A stretch of DNA of 64,000 bases, taken from NCBI GenBank assembly GCA_019454045.1, contig SKCR01007781.1, forward strand, positions 1 to 64,000. Direction: 5' to 3'. Below are positions 1 through 11,225 of the stretch, piece after piece (the stretch's first letter is position 1; each line of letters starts with the position of its first letter). The notes below the pieces were generated by a model. It had not been told where the DNA came from and searched no databases. It saw only the letters and a program-made list of their open reading frames with translations. The position numbers were made by a program, and so were the translations under genes. The DNA comes from Zanthoxylum bungeanum (lineage: Eukaryota; Streptophyta; Magnoliopsida; Sapindales; Rutaceae).

Positions 1-2799
1 GATTTTAAATACTTAGTGGGTAAATAAAAAATATATGTATTGATGTTCAGAATCCGCTATGAGCTGGATACTGACTTCAAGCCGATATTTCTCTGCGAAT
101 CGGAAACGGACGAAAGTCGCTGTTTCGACCGTAGATACCTAAGTTTAGGAACTACCCTTTGGGTATGTACTTAAATTAGGAACTGTTATAATGTAACTAT
201 TTTGACTAGAGACATTATCTCAATATCAGTGTTTAATCCGTTGCGGATAAAACCTTTATATTCTAGAAAACTAAAGTGTTTTATTATATAAAGATGATAC
301 TGAGATAAAACACATTAGATGTGAATAACAGAATTTATATTTTGAATATAATAAAATCTCAAACATATAAAAATGACAAATAAATAGCTCAAATTGATTT
401 GATCAATAGAGACTTATTTGTGGCATTGTTGTCTAGGACACAATTAAACAAGACTCGTATATCCACACTTTTGAAGAGTGGGTACTAGGACTGATTTGAC
501 TATTCAAATAAGGTCTGCGAATCTAGTTTATTAGGTAAAGTACCAAAATACTATTTACTTGGTAATAGTAAAAGGGCCACCGATCTGTTAGCCCTATTCA
601 TGGTGAAATAGTGGGCCCATATCTAGCTAGACTAGATGTGAACATGAATATTTCGTGACCTAACGGATGTAGCATCACGTTATGGTTATGTGTTCTTTTG
701 AAGAAAACACAAATCGGAAACTTTAGATTTTCGACACGAAATAGAAAAAACAGATCGGCTATAGTATATTCTGCACGGTAAGACCGTAATGGAAAATACT
801 TAAGCAATAAGTTTTACGTACATGAAAGAGTACAATATTCTTTCATATGAGGACTCCTCCCGAGACACGTCAGTTAGACGGTGTGTCCGAACTAAAAACC
901 GAATTTTGTTGGACATGATAAGTTTATCACGAGTCGCTCTGAGCTACTGTTTCCTTCAATAGGATATGTATTAACAGTGCAAAACTTATTTAGAATAAGG
1001 TTCCATATAAATCTGTTTGACAGATGTCATATAGGATATGAACAGGAAAGAAACGGGGTTTCTCATTCCTAGTAATTTGGGTATGCCGGGGCATAATGTT
1101 TGGATGATACCAAACTAAAAGACCCAAATTGGATAAGTGCCAATATAGGTTATCCTAAGGGAAACCTTAAGTAAGTACTTGTAAATCTCACATGAGAACA
1201 ATGTGATTGTGCTCACCATGCGGTTTTTCCTGAGAGGAATACCGATATGCAGTGGTCAGTGGGAGGATAGTGATACTCGATGAAAATCAGAGTGATTACT
1301 GTTCAAGGCACGAAGTCCTTAATGGAACACAAATAGTTCATCAATGATGAATTTGTACCATTAATCTTCAAATACACAAGAAACTAGTAGATCGGATAGA
1401 GTCAGAAAACAACCTAAGGTATGGGTTTCTGATCTAACCTCATAAAGATGTCAATCTTATGAAGGTTACCAACCGACTACGTTTGAGGAAGTGATACGAG
1501 GTATCGACTCCCTATTATGGCAAAGTGCCATGAGTCCGAAATGGATTCCATGTATAACAACTATTTTGGATACTAGTTGTTGTACCATAAGGCATTGTGC
1601 CTATTGGTACTTTAAACGTCTTCAAGGAAGACATACATGGAAGGCAACATACCAACGTACAAAGCCGGGCTTTTGACGGAAAGGTATCGTTATCAACATT
1701 GTGTTAAATAACGGTTCAACCTTTTACCTGTTGCCATGGTAAATCCATTTTGAAGATGTTTGTGATAACTGCATATTTCATTTATGAAATGTGTCAGTTG
1801 CAGATCAAAATCGCTTTCTGAAAAGGAAACCTTTTAGAGGATGCTTACAACATCCTGACGATTTTGTATAACCGACAAACAAGGTTTTGGGTTATTCGAT
1901 TCATGTTTGGATTGAAGCAAGCATAAGGTTCTTGGAACTGCGTTTTGAAATAATCATAATGATTTATGATTTGACTCAAAACGAAATAATTCTTGTGTAT
2001 ATAGGAGGTTAGTGGGAGGAAGCACTGACAGTTAAATTCCCATAAAACAATTGGTGAAAGCTTGGCTTTCATAGATATTCTTTCAATAGAAATTCTCCGT
2101 AGAATTCTGGGGAGTAACAACCTTTATTCAAGGAATAAAGATCTACTAGGATAGATTTGGAGTTTTTAACACTCTCTGGAAATTGTACATTTAAAATGTA
2201 CTTGATAGGGTGTCTCATACGCTTCGAGCATATGGAGTCACGATCAGGTCAATCCAAGTGATAGTCACTGGATTGAAGATTAAGAACATCGTTAGTATCT
2301 GAGAGAACTAAAGATGTTGTTTAAACTATGGAGAGGACAACTTGAAGTGACTGGGATCACCGCTGCAAGTTTCCAAACAATTAAATACTGAGATACTATA
2401 AAGTTTGAACATTGGGACAGTGAGCTGGAAATATTCCGAGCAAGATAACTATTGCCGAATTAACAACAAATGCTGATTATTGCTGCAGCTGAGGCAGCAA
2501 TAGAAGCCATTTGGGAAGAAAATAAATCTAATTGGATTAGATATAGTTCTGTTAGCGGCTGAGCTAGGCGTCAGCACAGGCTAAGGAATTAAAGGTCTCA
2601 TCGACGATCCAGATATATACTTCTATATCATCTGATTCGTTCGGATCATACATCGTGGCGATGTGATGATCGTGTAAATCGCGTCAGACGATAATCAAGC
2701 AAATCCGCTGACGAAAATCTTTCCTCAGCAATTTGAGCGAACCGTACATAGTTCGGGTGTAGGACACTTGAGTGACTCGCTATGTGCCAAGTGGGAGAT
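1..2799 (+). pseudogene. Family A copia element A1: 3' internal region with decayed pol
   Basis: This is the 3' part of a Ty1/copia internal region of Angela/BARE type; its 5' part lies off the window. Integrase is recognisable at about 651-760 (SRYGYV followed by HKSET-like residues) and 846-1015 (TPP, NGVSE-like, NRILLDM, MSRSEL). RT N-terminal text lies at about 1400-1690 (EEVIRGIDSLLWQSAM, FKR, TYKA-like), a GLKQA block at about 1900, and the RNase H end at 2465-2740 (AAAEAAIEAI, then ASDDNQANPLTK). Frameshifts and stops break every domain and no long ORF survives. The same lesions recur in the other A copies, so the decay largely predates their insertion. A purine-rich tract (AAGTGGGAGAT) directly precedes the LTR. 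Confidence 0.82.
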
Positions 2800-4894
2800 T
2801 GTTGGACAAAATGACCCATAGCGTCACTATTTGCACAGATCATTGTGTTGTTGTAGCAAATTAACTATGTGACAAGGAAATTGCACTCTCATCATTTGTG
2901 ATTAGATCACCATAGATATATAAATGAAGAGAGGTCCCTATGATTAGTTCCTGGACTGAGAATGATATGAGACAGTATCAGTCCCCGAAGGTTTAATCAT
3001 TAAATATCCCTAGCCGGAGTATTATCGAGACTGGACATCGATAATGCGGAATAAGCTAGTATTGCACTTGTGTGCGTTGTGAGGGCACAACGGCATAGTT
3101 CTCATATATATAAGTATTGGATACTTATGCAAGTGCGATAGGAGGTCGTGTTTCACCGATGGTACGGGAAACAGCTTCGCTCTGGATAGACCCTTCGGAA
3201 TCTCATTGGTATTATGACTATGTGTCTATGGGAGGCCGAAATCAAGGTAGGTGTGTATAGTCTTAACCTGAGACTTGCATCGCTAATACTTGCGATAATC
3301 GGTAGACTTTTGTCTTGGTGGTACATGGCTTTAACCGGTTCTGCGTACACCACTTCTGGGTTTATCAGAGAGTCGTAGTGTATTGGGTGTGATGTCAAGA
3401 CGGAAGTATCACTTCAGTCATATTGGAGATGATGTCACGCAGGATACGGTACTAGTGCTCTTAAGTGTTGCGCAACCAATCGGGATATTGTGACCAGGTC
3501 ATGAATATCCGATTATAGAGACTATGTTACCAGACATCCGATATGTGCTTCGGACGGGGTAGACACTTATCCAGCCCCAGCCCTAGCATGTGACTATCCG
3601 ATATTGGGCCGATACACACAATACAATTGTATACTACGCTTGATACAGATCTTAATATTCTTAAATGGATATGTCCGGAGAATTGGGTAGACTTGGTGCT
3701 TTGCTAGGAGTCGACCTTGTCTCGTAATCGGTAAAACGTAGTACTTGGTACGTACGTGATTCGGATACTCCGACGACCGTATTTACTGCCAACTTATCCG
3801 AGGATCTCATGGGTCACTTCCCGATAATCCACCGATGACGCACAACTCGCACTCTTGAATAATCTGGGATTATAATAGAAGAGAGAGAAAATTAATCTAG
3901 GATTAATTACGGAGATATTTTATCTAGGATAAATATCGTCTAGAGAGAGATAACGATTAATTTGAATTAATCGGTAAATTAATATATTCGATATATTAAA
4001 TGAAATTAGATTTCGACGCGGAATTAAAATTAGATTTTAATTCGGGCGAACGAAATAAATTAGAATTAATTCGTTAGCGACGTGAATAGTGAATTCACTA
4101 GGCGTAATCATCTAATTACGACGCGACGGAAAAATCGTTAATTTGGAATTAACGAACCGAGCCCGAGTGTGATTGCGAGCGCATTCATATTTCGAATTCG
4201 AGTGCGGCGACGCAAGTCACATCAAACGTCAAATCATCGTCACATCAAGCGTCAAATCAAAAGTCACTTGAGTGATTGATTGATTGATTGATGGATTGAT
4301 GGATTGACTTGCATCACATCACTTTATTAAAGTGACATGTGAATAGTTGATGTAAGTTGGTGTAATAGTGTTTGGAGGGAAAAACTTTTACTTTTGATTT
4401 TATTTAAATCAATTAAGTAATTGGTTTTATTTATTTTTCTTGGAAAATATATAAAGCTTTTTGGAAAAGCTTTTCAACCACCATTACACAAAATTCTTTC
4501 TCTCTCATTTCTCCTCTTCTCCTCACGCCAAAAGCATGAAATGCTCACTGGTTTTTGAAGCCAATAATGGCGTGAACAAGGGAAGCCAAGAGTGGTTTTT
4601 CATGGTGAAAAATCAAGTGCTAGCACACTTACGAGTCTTGCGAAGGTGGTAGGGAGGTTCACCCATGAGCCGGGATCCGTCCGACGAAGCTAGGAGCTCC
4701 ATTTTCTCAGCTCAAATCTGAAAATGGAAGGCAGTGGACTGCTGCAGTTGGCGCCCTTGGCAGTGAGGATTTTGGGCTTCATTCGTCTCCAAATCGACTC
4801 AACCGATCGATGTGAGTATTCCGCTACCTCCGTTGATGTGTTCACACATTGTTTTCATGTCTTGTTTGATCTTGGACCTAGATAATAACCAACA
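2800..4894 (+). repeat. Family A LTR (3' LTR of A1)
   Basis: A 2095-base LTR that begins TGTTGGACAA and ends AACCAACA, giving TGTTGG/CCAACA inverted ends, directly after a polypurine tract. It aligns end to end with LTRs at 9127, 31290, 43183 and 58638. It contains the palindrome chain (about 3870-4165), a GATT run (4274-4307), a TATA-like TATATAAAG at 4448-4456 and the conserved GTGCTAGCAC palindrome near 4618. The next bases (TGAAT...) belong to the interior of another A element. The clean LTR edge suggests that A1 inserted into A2, not that A2 lost its leader by deletion. Confidence 0.88.
4274..4307 (+). repeat. GATT-type short tandem repeat
   Basis: Four GATT units followed by two GATG GATT variants inside the A1 LTR. 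The A2 LTR has only scattered GATT at the same place, so this is a local expansion. Confidence 0.7.
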
Positions 4895-5351
4895 TGAATA
4901 ATGTATATCAGATGGATATTAGTTGGGTGGGGCAATTTTGGAAATTGTTGTAATAAATTTGATTTATTAAATTGGACCTGCGGTCCAGCCTTTTCACCTC
5001 TATACTCTTTGTATTCTCTTCCACCTACCCCCAATGTAAATGAGGCTTTAGAAGTTAGTGTAACGGGTAGAAGTAAATACATGTGCTAGCTTTGGAGAGA
5101 GAAAATGAGAGATTTGATCTAGGATCAATGTAAAGTATCCATCCGCCATATCATTATTATTTTATTTCATATGCGCTTTATTATGTGTTTAGAATGCATG
5201 TTTTAAGGGTGTATGATGATGAGACCTTAATAAAGATAATAAATTGGTAGCCAATTTGCACGCGAAAAACCCTCGCTCAATATCAATGTTTTTCCTTCCA
5301 TTGAGTGATTCTTATCAAGATCCGAGATTGGCATTGGGTTGTTGGCCAAAG

Positions 5352-5534
5352 TCAAGACCCTTTGTCCGTCGAAGATGTGTTTGAATCACGAAGGCTTTGT
5401 TCCATATCGGTGTCTTTCAAGTTGTGTTTGTTGGCCAAGTCAAGACCATTCTTGTCCATGACATTGATTACGAGCTTTACATGGTCAATGGGTCGCGCTT
5501 GACTGGGATCACTGGTTTGTTGTGCCAAAGCCAA
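5352..5534 (-). pseudogene. Antisense ORF relic (A2 copy)
   Basis: A 60-codon minus-strand frame whose end (DSNTSSTDKG) matches the C-terminal part of the longer antisense ORFs at 28549-28893 and 36981-37265. Small indels shift the upstream frame here. No protein family is recognised. See the 28549 entry. Confidence 0.35.
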
Positions 5535-5879
5535 GGCTTAGTTGATTCAGAGGAAAAAGGTTAGGTAATACATTGGATGTATTGGCATATATAAGATATA
5601 TGTTTAGGATTTGGATATTCGCCTACTAGATCTAGGAATTGGGATGGGATCCAATTGATCTTCGAGATCTACTAGTTAATTATCATACAATTTGTTGGCC
5701 AAAGTCAATATTGTGTGATATTTAACGGGATCCTAGCCCACTAGGAAACACGGTTCCCGAGTACTCGACAGAGGGTTAGAGGCTCGCCGAAAAATAGTGG
5801 GAGGCAAGAATTGAATTTGCAAACTCGTTCAATTACTCGCCATACGCGCTCAATCACAAATTATTTCGTCGTTAGATTA

Positions 5880-6170
5880 AATGTTAGTTGGACTAATGTT
5901 TAAATGTTGTTTTAATAAGCAGATGGACTGTATTATATTTGATTATATATAATGGATTATATAATCAATATATTTGAATTAATTAATTTCGATTTACAGT
6001 TGATTTTATAATTGGATTATAGTAATCAATGTAATTGAGGTTAATTAATTTAAATTATATTTGATTATATAGTTGGACTATTATAATCATTATAATAAAT
6101 AGTACCACAAATCGTTGATTAAATAGTTGGACTATTAGAATCAAGATATAATTGAAAGATTGACATTTAA
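5880..6170 (+). repeat. AT-rich palindrome array, A2 interior
   Basis: Successive imperfect palindromes share the spacer TGG, for example TTAGT/ACTAA, ATAGT/ACTAT and AATAGT/ACTATT, several inside an outer TTGATT...AATCAA stem. Units repeat about every 60-75 bases. Matching arrays lie at 29110-29340, 37555-37830 and 63340-63620. Confidence 0.75.
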
Positions 6171-6480
6171 AACATAATCCTGGGGAAAATGTGTTTTAAA
6201 TGGTTTAATTTTCAATTGGGAATAAAGTTTCAGGATGGTCCTGGAAATTAATAGGTTATTTTATTTGATAAAATAATATATTAAGCTTGTAGCGCAAGGC
6301 GCACCTTAATTCGATATTCCAGAAACACGAGGCTTGGCCAAGGCTTCTGGAGTGTTGAAACAGGCAAAGGCAAAATCATTATAATCTTCTGGGAAGATAA
6401 AGGGCATATCCTAAGAAGGAATAGAAGACGAGCAAGGCTCTGACTTCAAATATGATTGTCATAATTATGTTCACAACTAG

Positions 6481-9126
6481 TATTGAAATTGGATTTTAAA
6501 TACTTAGTGTGGTACATAAAATATTGATGTTCAGAATCTGTTTTGAACAGGATACTGACTTCAATAGAGATTTATCTGCGAATTGGAAACAGGACGAAAG
6601 TCACTGTTTTAACCGTAGATACCTGAATTTATGAACTACCTTCGGGTTAGTACTTAAATTTAGAAACTGTTATAATGTAGCTAGTTTGACTAGAAACATT
6701 ATCTCTATATCGCGTATAACCCGCTGCGGGTGTACCTTTATATTCTAGAACACTAAAGTGTTTCATTATATAAAGATGATATTGAGATAAACACATTAGA
6801 TGTGAATAACAGGATTTATATTTTGAATATAAATAATATCTCAAATATATTACATGAAAAATAAATAGCTCAAACTGATTTGATCAGTTAAGAAACTTAA
6901 TTGTGGCATAGTTGTCAGGGACACTGATAAACAAGAATCGTATATCCGCACTTTTGAAGAGCGGATACCAGGACTGATTTGATTCCATTCAAATAAATTC
7001 TACGAATCTAGTTTATTGGGCAAATTGCCTGAAACACTATTTACTTGGTAAAAGTGTAAATGCCACTGATCTGTTAGCCCTAATTCATAGTGAAGTTAGT
7101 GGGCCCATATCTAGCTAGGCTAGATGTGGATATGAATATTTCGTGACCTATACGGATGTGGCATCGCGTAATGGTTATGTGTTTCTTTTGAAGAACACAA
7201 ATCGGAAACTTTTACATTTTCAACACGAAATAAATAAACAGATCGGCTAAAGTATTAAACCGTCACGGTAAGACTGTAATGGAAAATACTTAAGCAATAA
7301 TTTCTAATATATATGAAAGAGTATAGTATTCTTCAAATAAGGACTCCTCCCGGAATACGTCAGTTTGACGGTGTGTCCGAACGGATTAACCGAATTGTGT
7401 TAGACATAATAAGGTTAATCACGAGTCGCTCTGAGCTACCATTTCCTTCACGGATAAGCTTAAACAGTGGAAGAACTTATTTTGAATAAGGTTCCATAAT
7501 AATCTGTTTAACAGATATCATATTAGATATGAACGGGAAAGAAACCGAGTTTCTCATTCTTGATAATTTGGGTATGCTAGGCATATGTTTGGATGATACT
7601 AAACTAAAACCCAAATAGGATAAATGCCAAATGTAGGTTATCCTAGGGATACCATAAGTATTGTACTTATACACCTCACAAGAAAACAATTAGATTGTTA
7701 CTCACCATACGGTATTCTGTAAGGAGGATACCGATATGTAGTGGTAAGTGGGAGGATAGTATAACTCGATGGAAATCGGAGTAATACTGTTCAAGGCACT
7801 GAATCTTAATGGAACATGAATAGTTCATCCAGGATGAGACTATTACCATTAATCTTCGAATACACAAGAACCGCGCAGGTCGGACAGAGTCAGAAAACAA
7901 CCTGGGGTATGGGTTTCTGATCTTACCTCATAAAGATGAATCTTATTGAGGAATGCCAACTGACTACGTATGAGGAAGTGATACAAGATATCAACTCCCT
8001 AATTATGGCAAAGTGCCGTATAATCCGAAATGGATTCCATGTATGTCAACCAGTTTGGATACTAGTTGATGTACCACAAGGCATTGTGCCTAATGGTACT
8101 TAAAAGTTTTCTAGGAAGACATACATGGATGGCAACATACCAGCGTATAAAGCTAGGCTTTTAACGGAAAGGTATCGTTATCAACATTGTGTTGATTACG
8201 ATTCAACCTTTTACCTGTTGCCACGGTAAATCCATTTGGATAATGCAGGTTATTCGATCCATGATTGGATTGAAGCAAACATTAGGTTCTTGGAATTATC
8301 GTTTTGATATAATCATAATGGTGTACGATTTAATTCAAAACGAAAATAATTCTTTTGTATATAAGGAGGTTAGTGGGAGCGCACTGACAGTGGTTTCCTA
8401 TAAAATAATGATAATATGTCATTTCTTGGAAATGATATTCCCATAAAATAAATATCGGCGAAAGCTTGGCTTTCGAAATACTCTCTTAGAAAAACCGTAC
8501 ATTGAAAAATGTACAAGACCTGGTGTATCATACGCTTTGAGCATATGGATTCACAAACAGCCAATCCGAGTGATAGTCACTGGATTAATGTTAATAACAT
8601 CCGTTAGTATCTTAGAGAACTAAGAATGTTATCTTAGTCTATGGAGAAGGAGAACTTAAAGTGACTGGGGTCACTGTAGCAAGTTTCATAAACCGATAAA
8701 GACGACTAAAAGTCGCAAACGGTACTATACAGTTTGAATAACAGTACAGTGAGCTGGAAATCTTCCATGCAAGATACTGTTACCGAATAAACAACAAATG
8801 CAGATTATTGCTGCAGCTGAGGCAGTAATAGAAGTCATTTGGGTCGATACAATCTAATTAGATTAGATATAGTTCTGTTAGCAGCTGAGCTAGGCGTCAG
8901 CACAGGCTAAAGAATTAATGGTCTCATCAACGATTCAGAGACATACTTAGATATTTGTCTGATTCGTTCGGATCTTACATCGTGGCGATGTGATGATCGA
9001 ATAAATCAGATCAAGATGATAATCATGCAAATCCGCTGACGAAAGCTTTTCTTAGCAGTTTGAGCCAACCGTACATAGTTCGGGTGTTAGACACTCGAGT
9101 GACTGGCTATAGGCCAAGTGGGAGAT
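6481..9126 (+). pseudogene. Family A element A2: decayed integrase-RT-RNase H
   Basis: This collinear match to 1-2799 carries a decayed copia pol. Integrase relic: about 7130-7500 (GYV, then TPP...NGVSE...LLDM). RT relic: about 7860-8440, including the 85-codon frame at 8189-8446 that reads IGLKQTLGSWNYRFD and FVYKEVSGSALT. The YVDD catalytic position is lost: bases 8398-8420 read as YKIMII-like, and A4 has the same change at about 40440. RNase H relic: about 8795-9100 (AAAEA... and the ADPLTK-like tail). A polypurine tract (9116-9126) ends the region. Confidence 0.8.
9116..9126 (+). promoter_or_regulatory. Polypurine tract of A2
   Basis: AAGTGGGAGAT directly before the LTR start, the expected plus-strand primer for reverse transcription. 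The same tract precedes the LTRs at 2800 and 43183. Confidence 0.75.
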
Positions 9127-10180
9127 TGTTGGACAATTATGACCCATAGCGTCACTATTTGTACAGATCATGGTGTTGTTGTACAAATTAACTATGTGAC
9201 AAAGGAGATTGTACTCTCATCATTTGTGATTAGATCACCTTAGATATATAAATGAAGAGAGGTCTATATGATTAGTTCCTGGATTGAGAATGATATGAGA
9301 CAATATCAGTCCACTAAGGATTAATCATTAAATATCCCTAGTCGTAGTATTATCGAGACAGGACATCGATAATGCGGAATATGCTAGTATTGAACTTGTG
9401 CGCGTTGTGAGGGCACAACGATATAGTTCTCATATATATAAGTATATGATACTTATGCAAGTGTGATAGGAGGTCGTGTTTCACCGATGGTATGGGAAAC
9501 AGCTTCGCTCTGGATAGACCCCTCGGAATCCCATTGGTATTATGACTATGTGTCTATGGAGGCCGAAATCAAGGTAGGTGTATATAGTCTTAACCTGAGA
9601 CTTGCATCGCTAAGACTTACGATAATCGATAGACTTTGGTCTTGGTGGTACATGACTTAACCTGTTCTGCGTACACCACTTCTGGGTTTATCAGAGAGTC
9701 GTAGTGTATGGGGTGTGATGTCAAGACGGAAGTATCACTTCAGTCATAGTGGAGATGATGTCACGCAGGATACGGTATTAGTTCTCCTAAGTGCTGGCCG
9801 GCCATCGGGATATTATGACAAGGTCATGTATATCCGATTATAGAGACTAGTTACCAGACATCCGACATGTGCTTCGGACGGGGCAGACACTTATCCAGCC
9901 CCAGCCCTAGCACGTGACTATCCAATACTGAGCCGATATACACAATACTACGGTATACTACACTTGATACAGATCTATATATTCCTGTAAGAATATTTCT
10001 GGAGAATTGGGTAGGCATGGCGCTTTGCTAGAAGCCAACCTTGTCTTGTAAATCGGTATAAACGTAGTACGAGGTACTTACGTGTTCGGATAGTCCGACG
10101 ACCGTATTTACTGCCAACATATCGGAGATCTCATGGGTCGCTTCCCTAAGATTCACCGATGATGTATGACTCGCACTATG

Positions 10181-10499
10181 ATTAATCTGGGATTAATTAG
10201 TAAAGAGAGAAGATTAATTTCTAGAGAGAGAAAATTAATCTGGGATTAATTACAGAGATATTTTATCTCGGATAAAATATCGTTAAAGAGAGAGAACGAT
10301 TAATTTAGAATTAATCGATAAATTAATATATTGATATATTAAACGAAATTGGATTTCGACGCGGAATTAAAATTAGATTTTAATTCGGGCGAACGAATTA
10401 ATTTAGAATTAATTCGTTAGCGACGTGAATAGTGATTTCGCTAGGCGTAATCATTTAATTACGACGCAATGGAAAATTCGTTAATTTGGAATTAGCGAA
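10181..10499 (+). repeat. Chain of ten palindromes with constant short spacer
   Basis: Read directly as arm/spacer/arm: ATTAATC/TGG at 10181-10197 and again at 10234-10250; ATATTTTATC/TCG at 10258-10280; CGATTAATT/TAG at 10297-10317; TTAATATAT/TG at 10323-10342; CGAAAT/TGG at 10344-10358; GAATTAAAAT/TAG at 10364-10386; AACGAATTAATT/TAG at 10392-10418; CGTAAT with a 6-base spacer at 10446-10463; TTCGTTAATT/TGG at 10477-10499 with one mismatch. Arms differ between units while the spacer is nearly always TNG. The chain lies about 250-570 bases upstream of the TATA-like stretch, probably in U3. Function unknown. Confidence 0.85.
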
Positions 10500-10748
10500 C
10501 CCGAGCTCGAGATTGTTTGCGAGCGCATTTTCATTTCGAATTCGAGTACGGCACGCAAGTCAAATCGAGCGTCAAATCGCAAGTCACATCAAGCGTCAAA
10601 TCAAATGTCACTTTGAGTGATGTGACAAGTTGTCACTTGATTTGAGTGATTGATGTGGTAGTTGAAAAGCAATTATTGCTTTTTGCTTTTTGACTTTTGA
10701 AAATGGAAAATGATTTGTGTATTTGTTATTGATTTTTGGAAAATCAAA

Positions 10749-10763
10749 TAAATATATATATAA
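10749..10763 (+). promoter_or_regulatory. TATA-like stretch in A2 LTR
   Basis: An alternating AT run (AATATATATATAAC) followed by a T/C-rich stretch. The A1 equivalent is TATATAAAG at 4448. This is a plausible U3/R boundary promoter; the transcription start was not determined. Confidence 0.35.
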
Positions 10764-11225
10764 CATTTCTTTTTCCTTTTTCTATCTCCACTCTCACGAT
10801 TTCTTCTCCCTCTCTTTTCCCTATTCTCCTTCACGGTTTTGGAGCCGTTTCTTCTTGTTCTTGTTCTGGTTGACCGAAAAAATGAGAAGCAAGGATGAAG
10901 ATAAGGTGCTAGCACACACATGAGTCTTCCTAAGGTGATAGGGCAGTGAACACATGAGCTTGGATTAATTTTTGGAGCTTGAAGCTTTGAGCTTCCATGG
11001 AGTTCATCAATGGCCGATTTTGGACGAGCCAAAACAGAACAAAAATGTGCAGTCCCTGCAGTTCCAGGAGGCCACTCCCGCAAGTTTTTGAAGCTAGAAG
11101 GCTCTTGTTCTTCTTCGCAACAAAACTGATCAATGTGAGTAATGTTTCCGCCTTATTCCTTTGATGTATTCATGCGTTTTTCTTGCTTGATTTCATGATC
11201 TTGGGACCTATATTAGAAACCAACA

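Larger units (their letters stand above)
4895..6480 (+). mobile_element. Family A element A2: leader remnant and internal spacer
   Basis: The sequence matches the A4 interior from about 36567 onward, so the 5' LTR, primer site and about 1.25 kb of leader of A2 lie outside the window on the far side of the A1 insertion. In order it holds a T/C-rich leader (4980-5110), a GTTGGCCAAAGTCAAG-rich block that carries an antisense ORF in other copies, a conserved non-coding block (5640-5870, CCCACTAGGAAACACGG), the AT-rich palindrome array, and a gag-tail relic near 6320-6450. No gag body is readable. Confidence 0.75.
9127..11225 (+). repeat. Family A 3' LTR of A2
   Basis: A 2099-base LTR from TGTTGGACAATTATG to GAAACCAACA. 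It carries the clearest palindrome chain (10181-10499), an AT-rich TATA-like stretch near 10749-10763, a T/C-rich presumed leader after it, and the GTGCTAGCAC motif near 10908. The following bases are a family B LTR starting in its middle, so A2 inserted into that LTR; the left part lies beyond the window. Confidence 0.88.

Noticed and set aside
10673..11083. 136-codon minus-strand ORF
   Set aside because: Spans the T/C-rich leader and U5 of a family A LTR; not conserved in the other LTRs.
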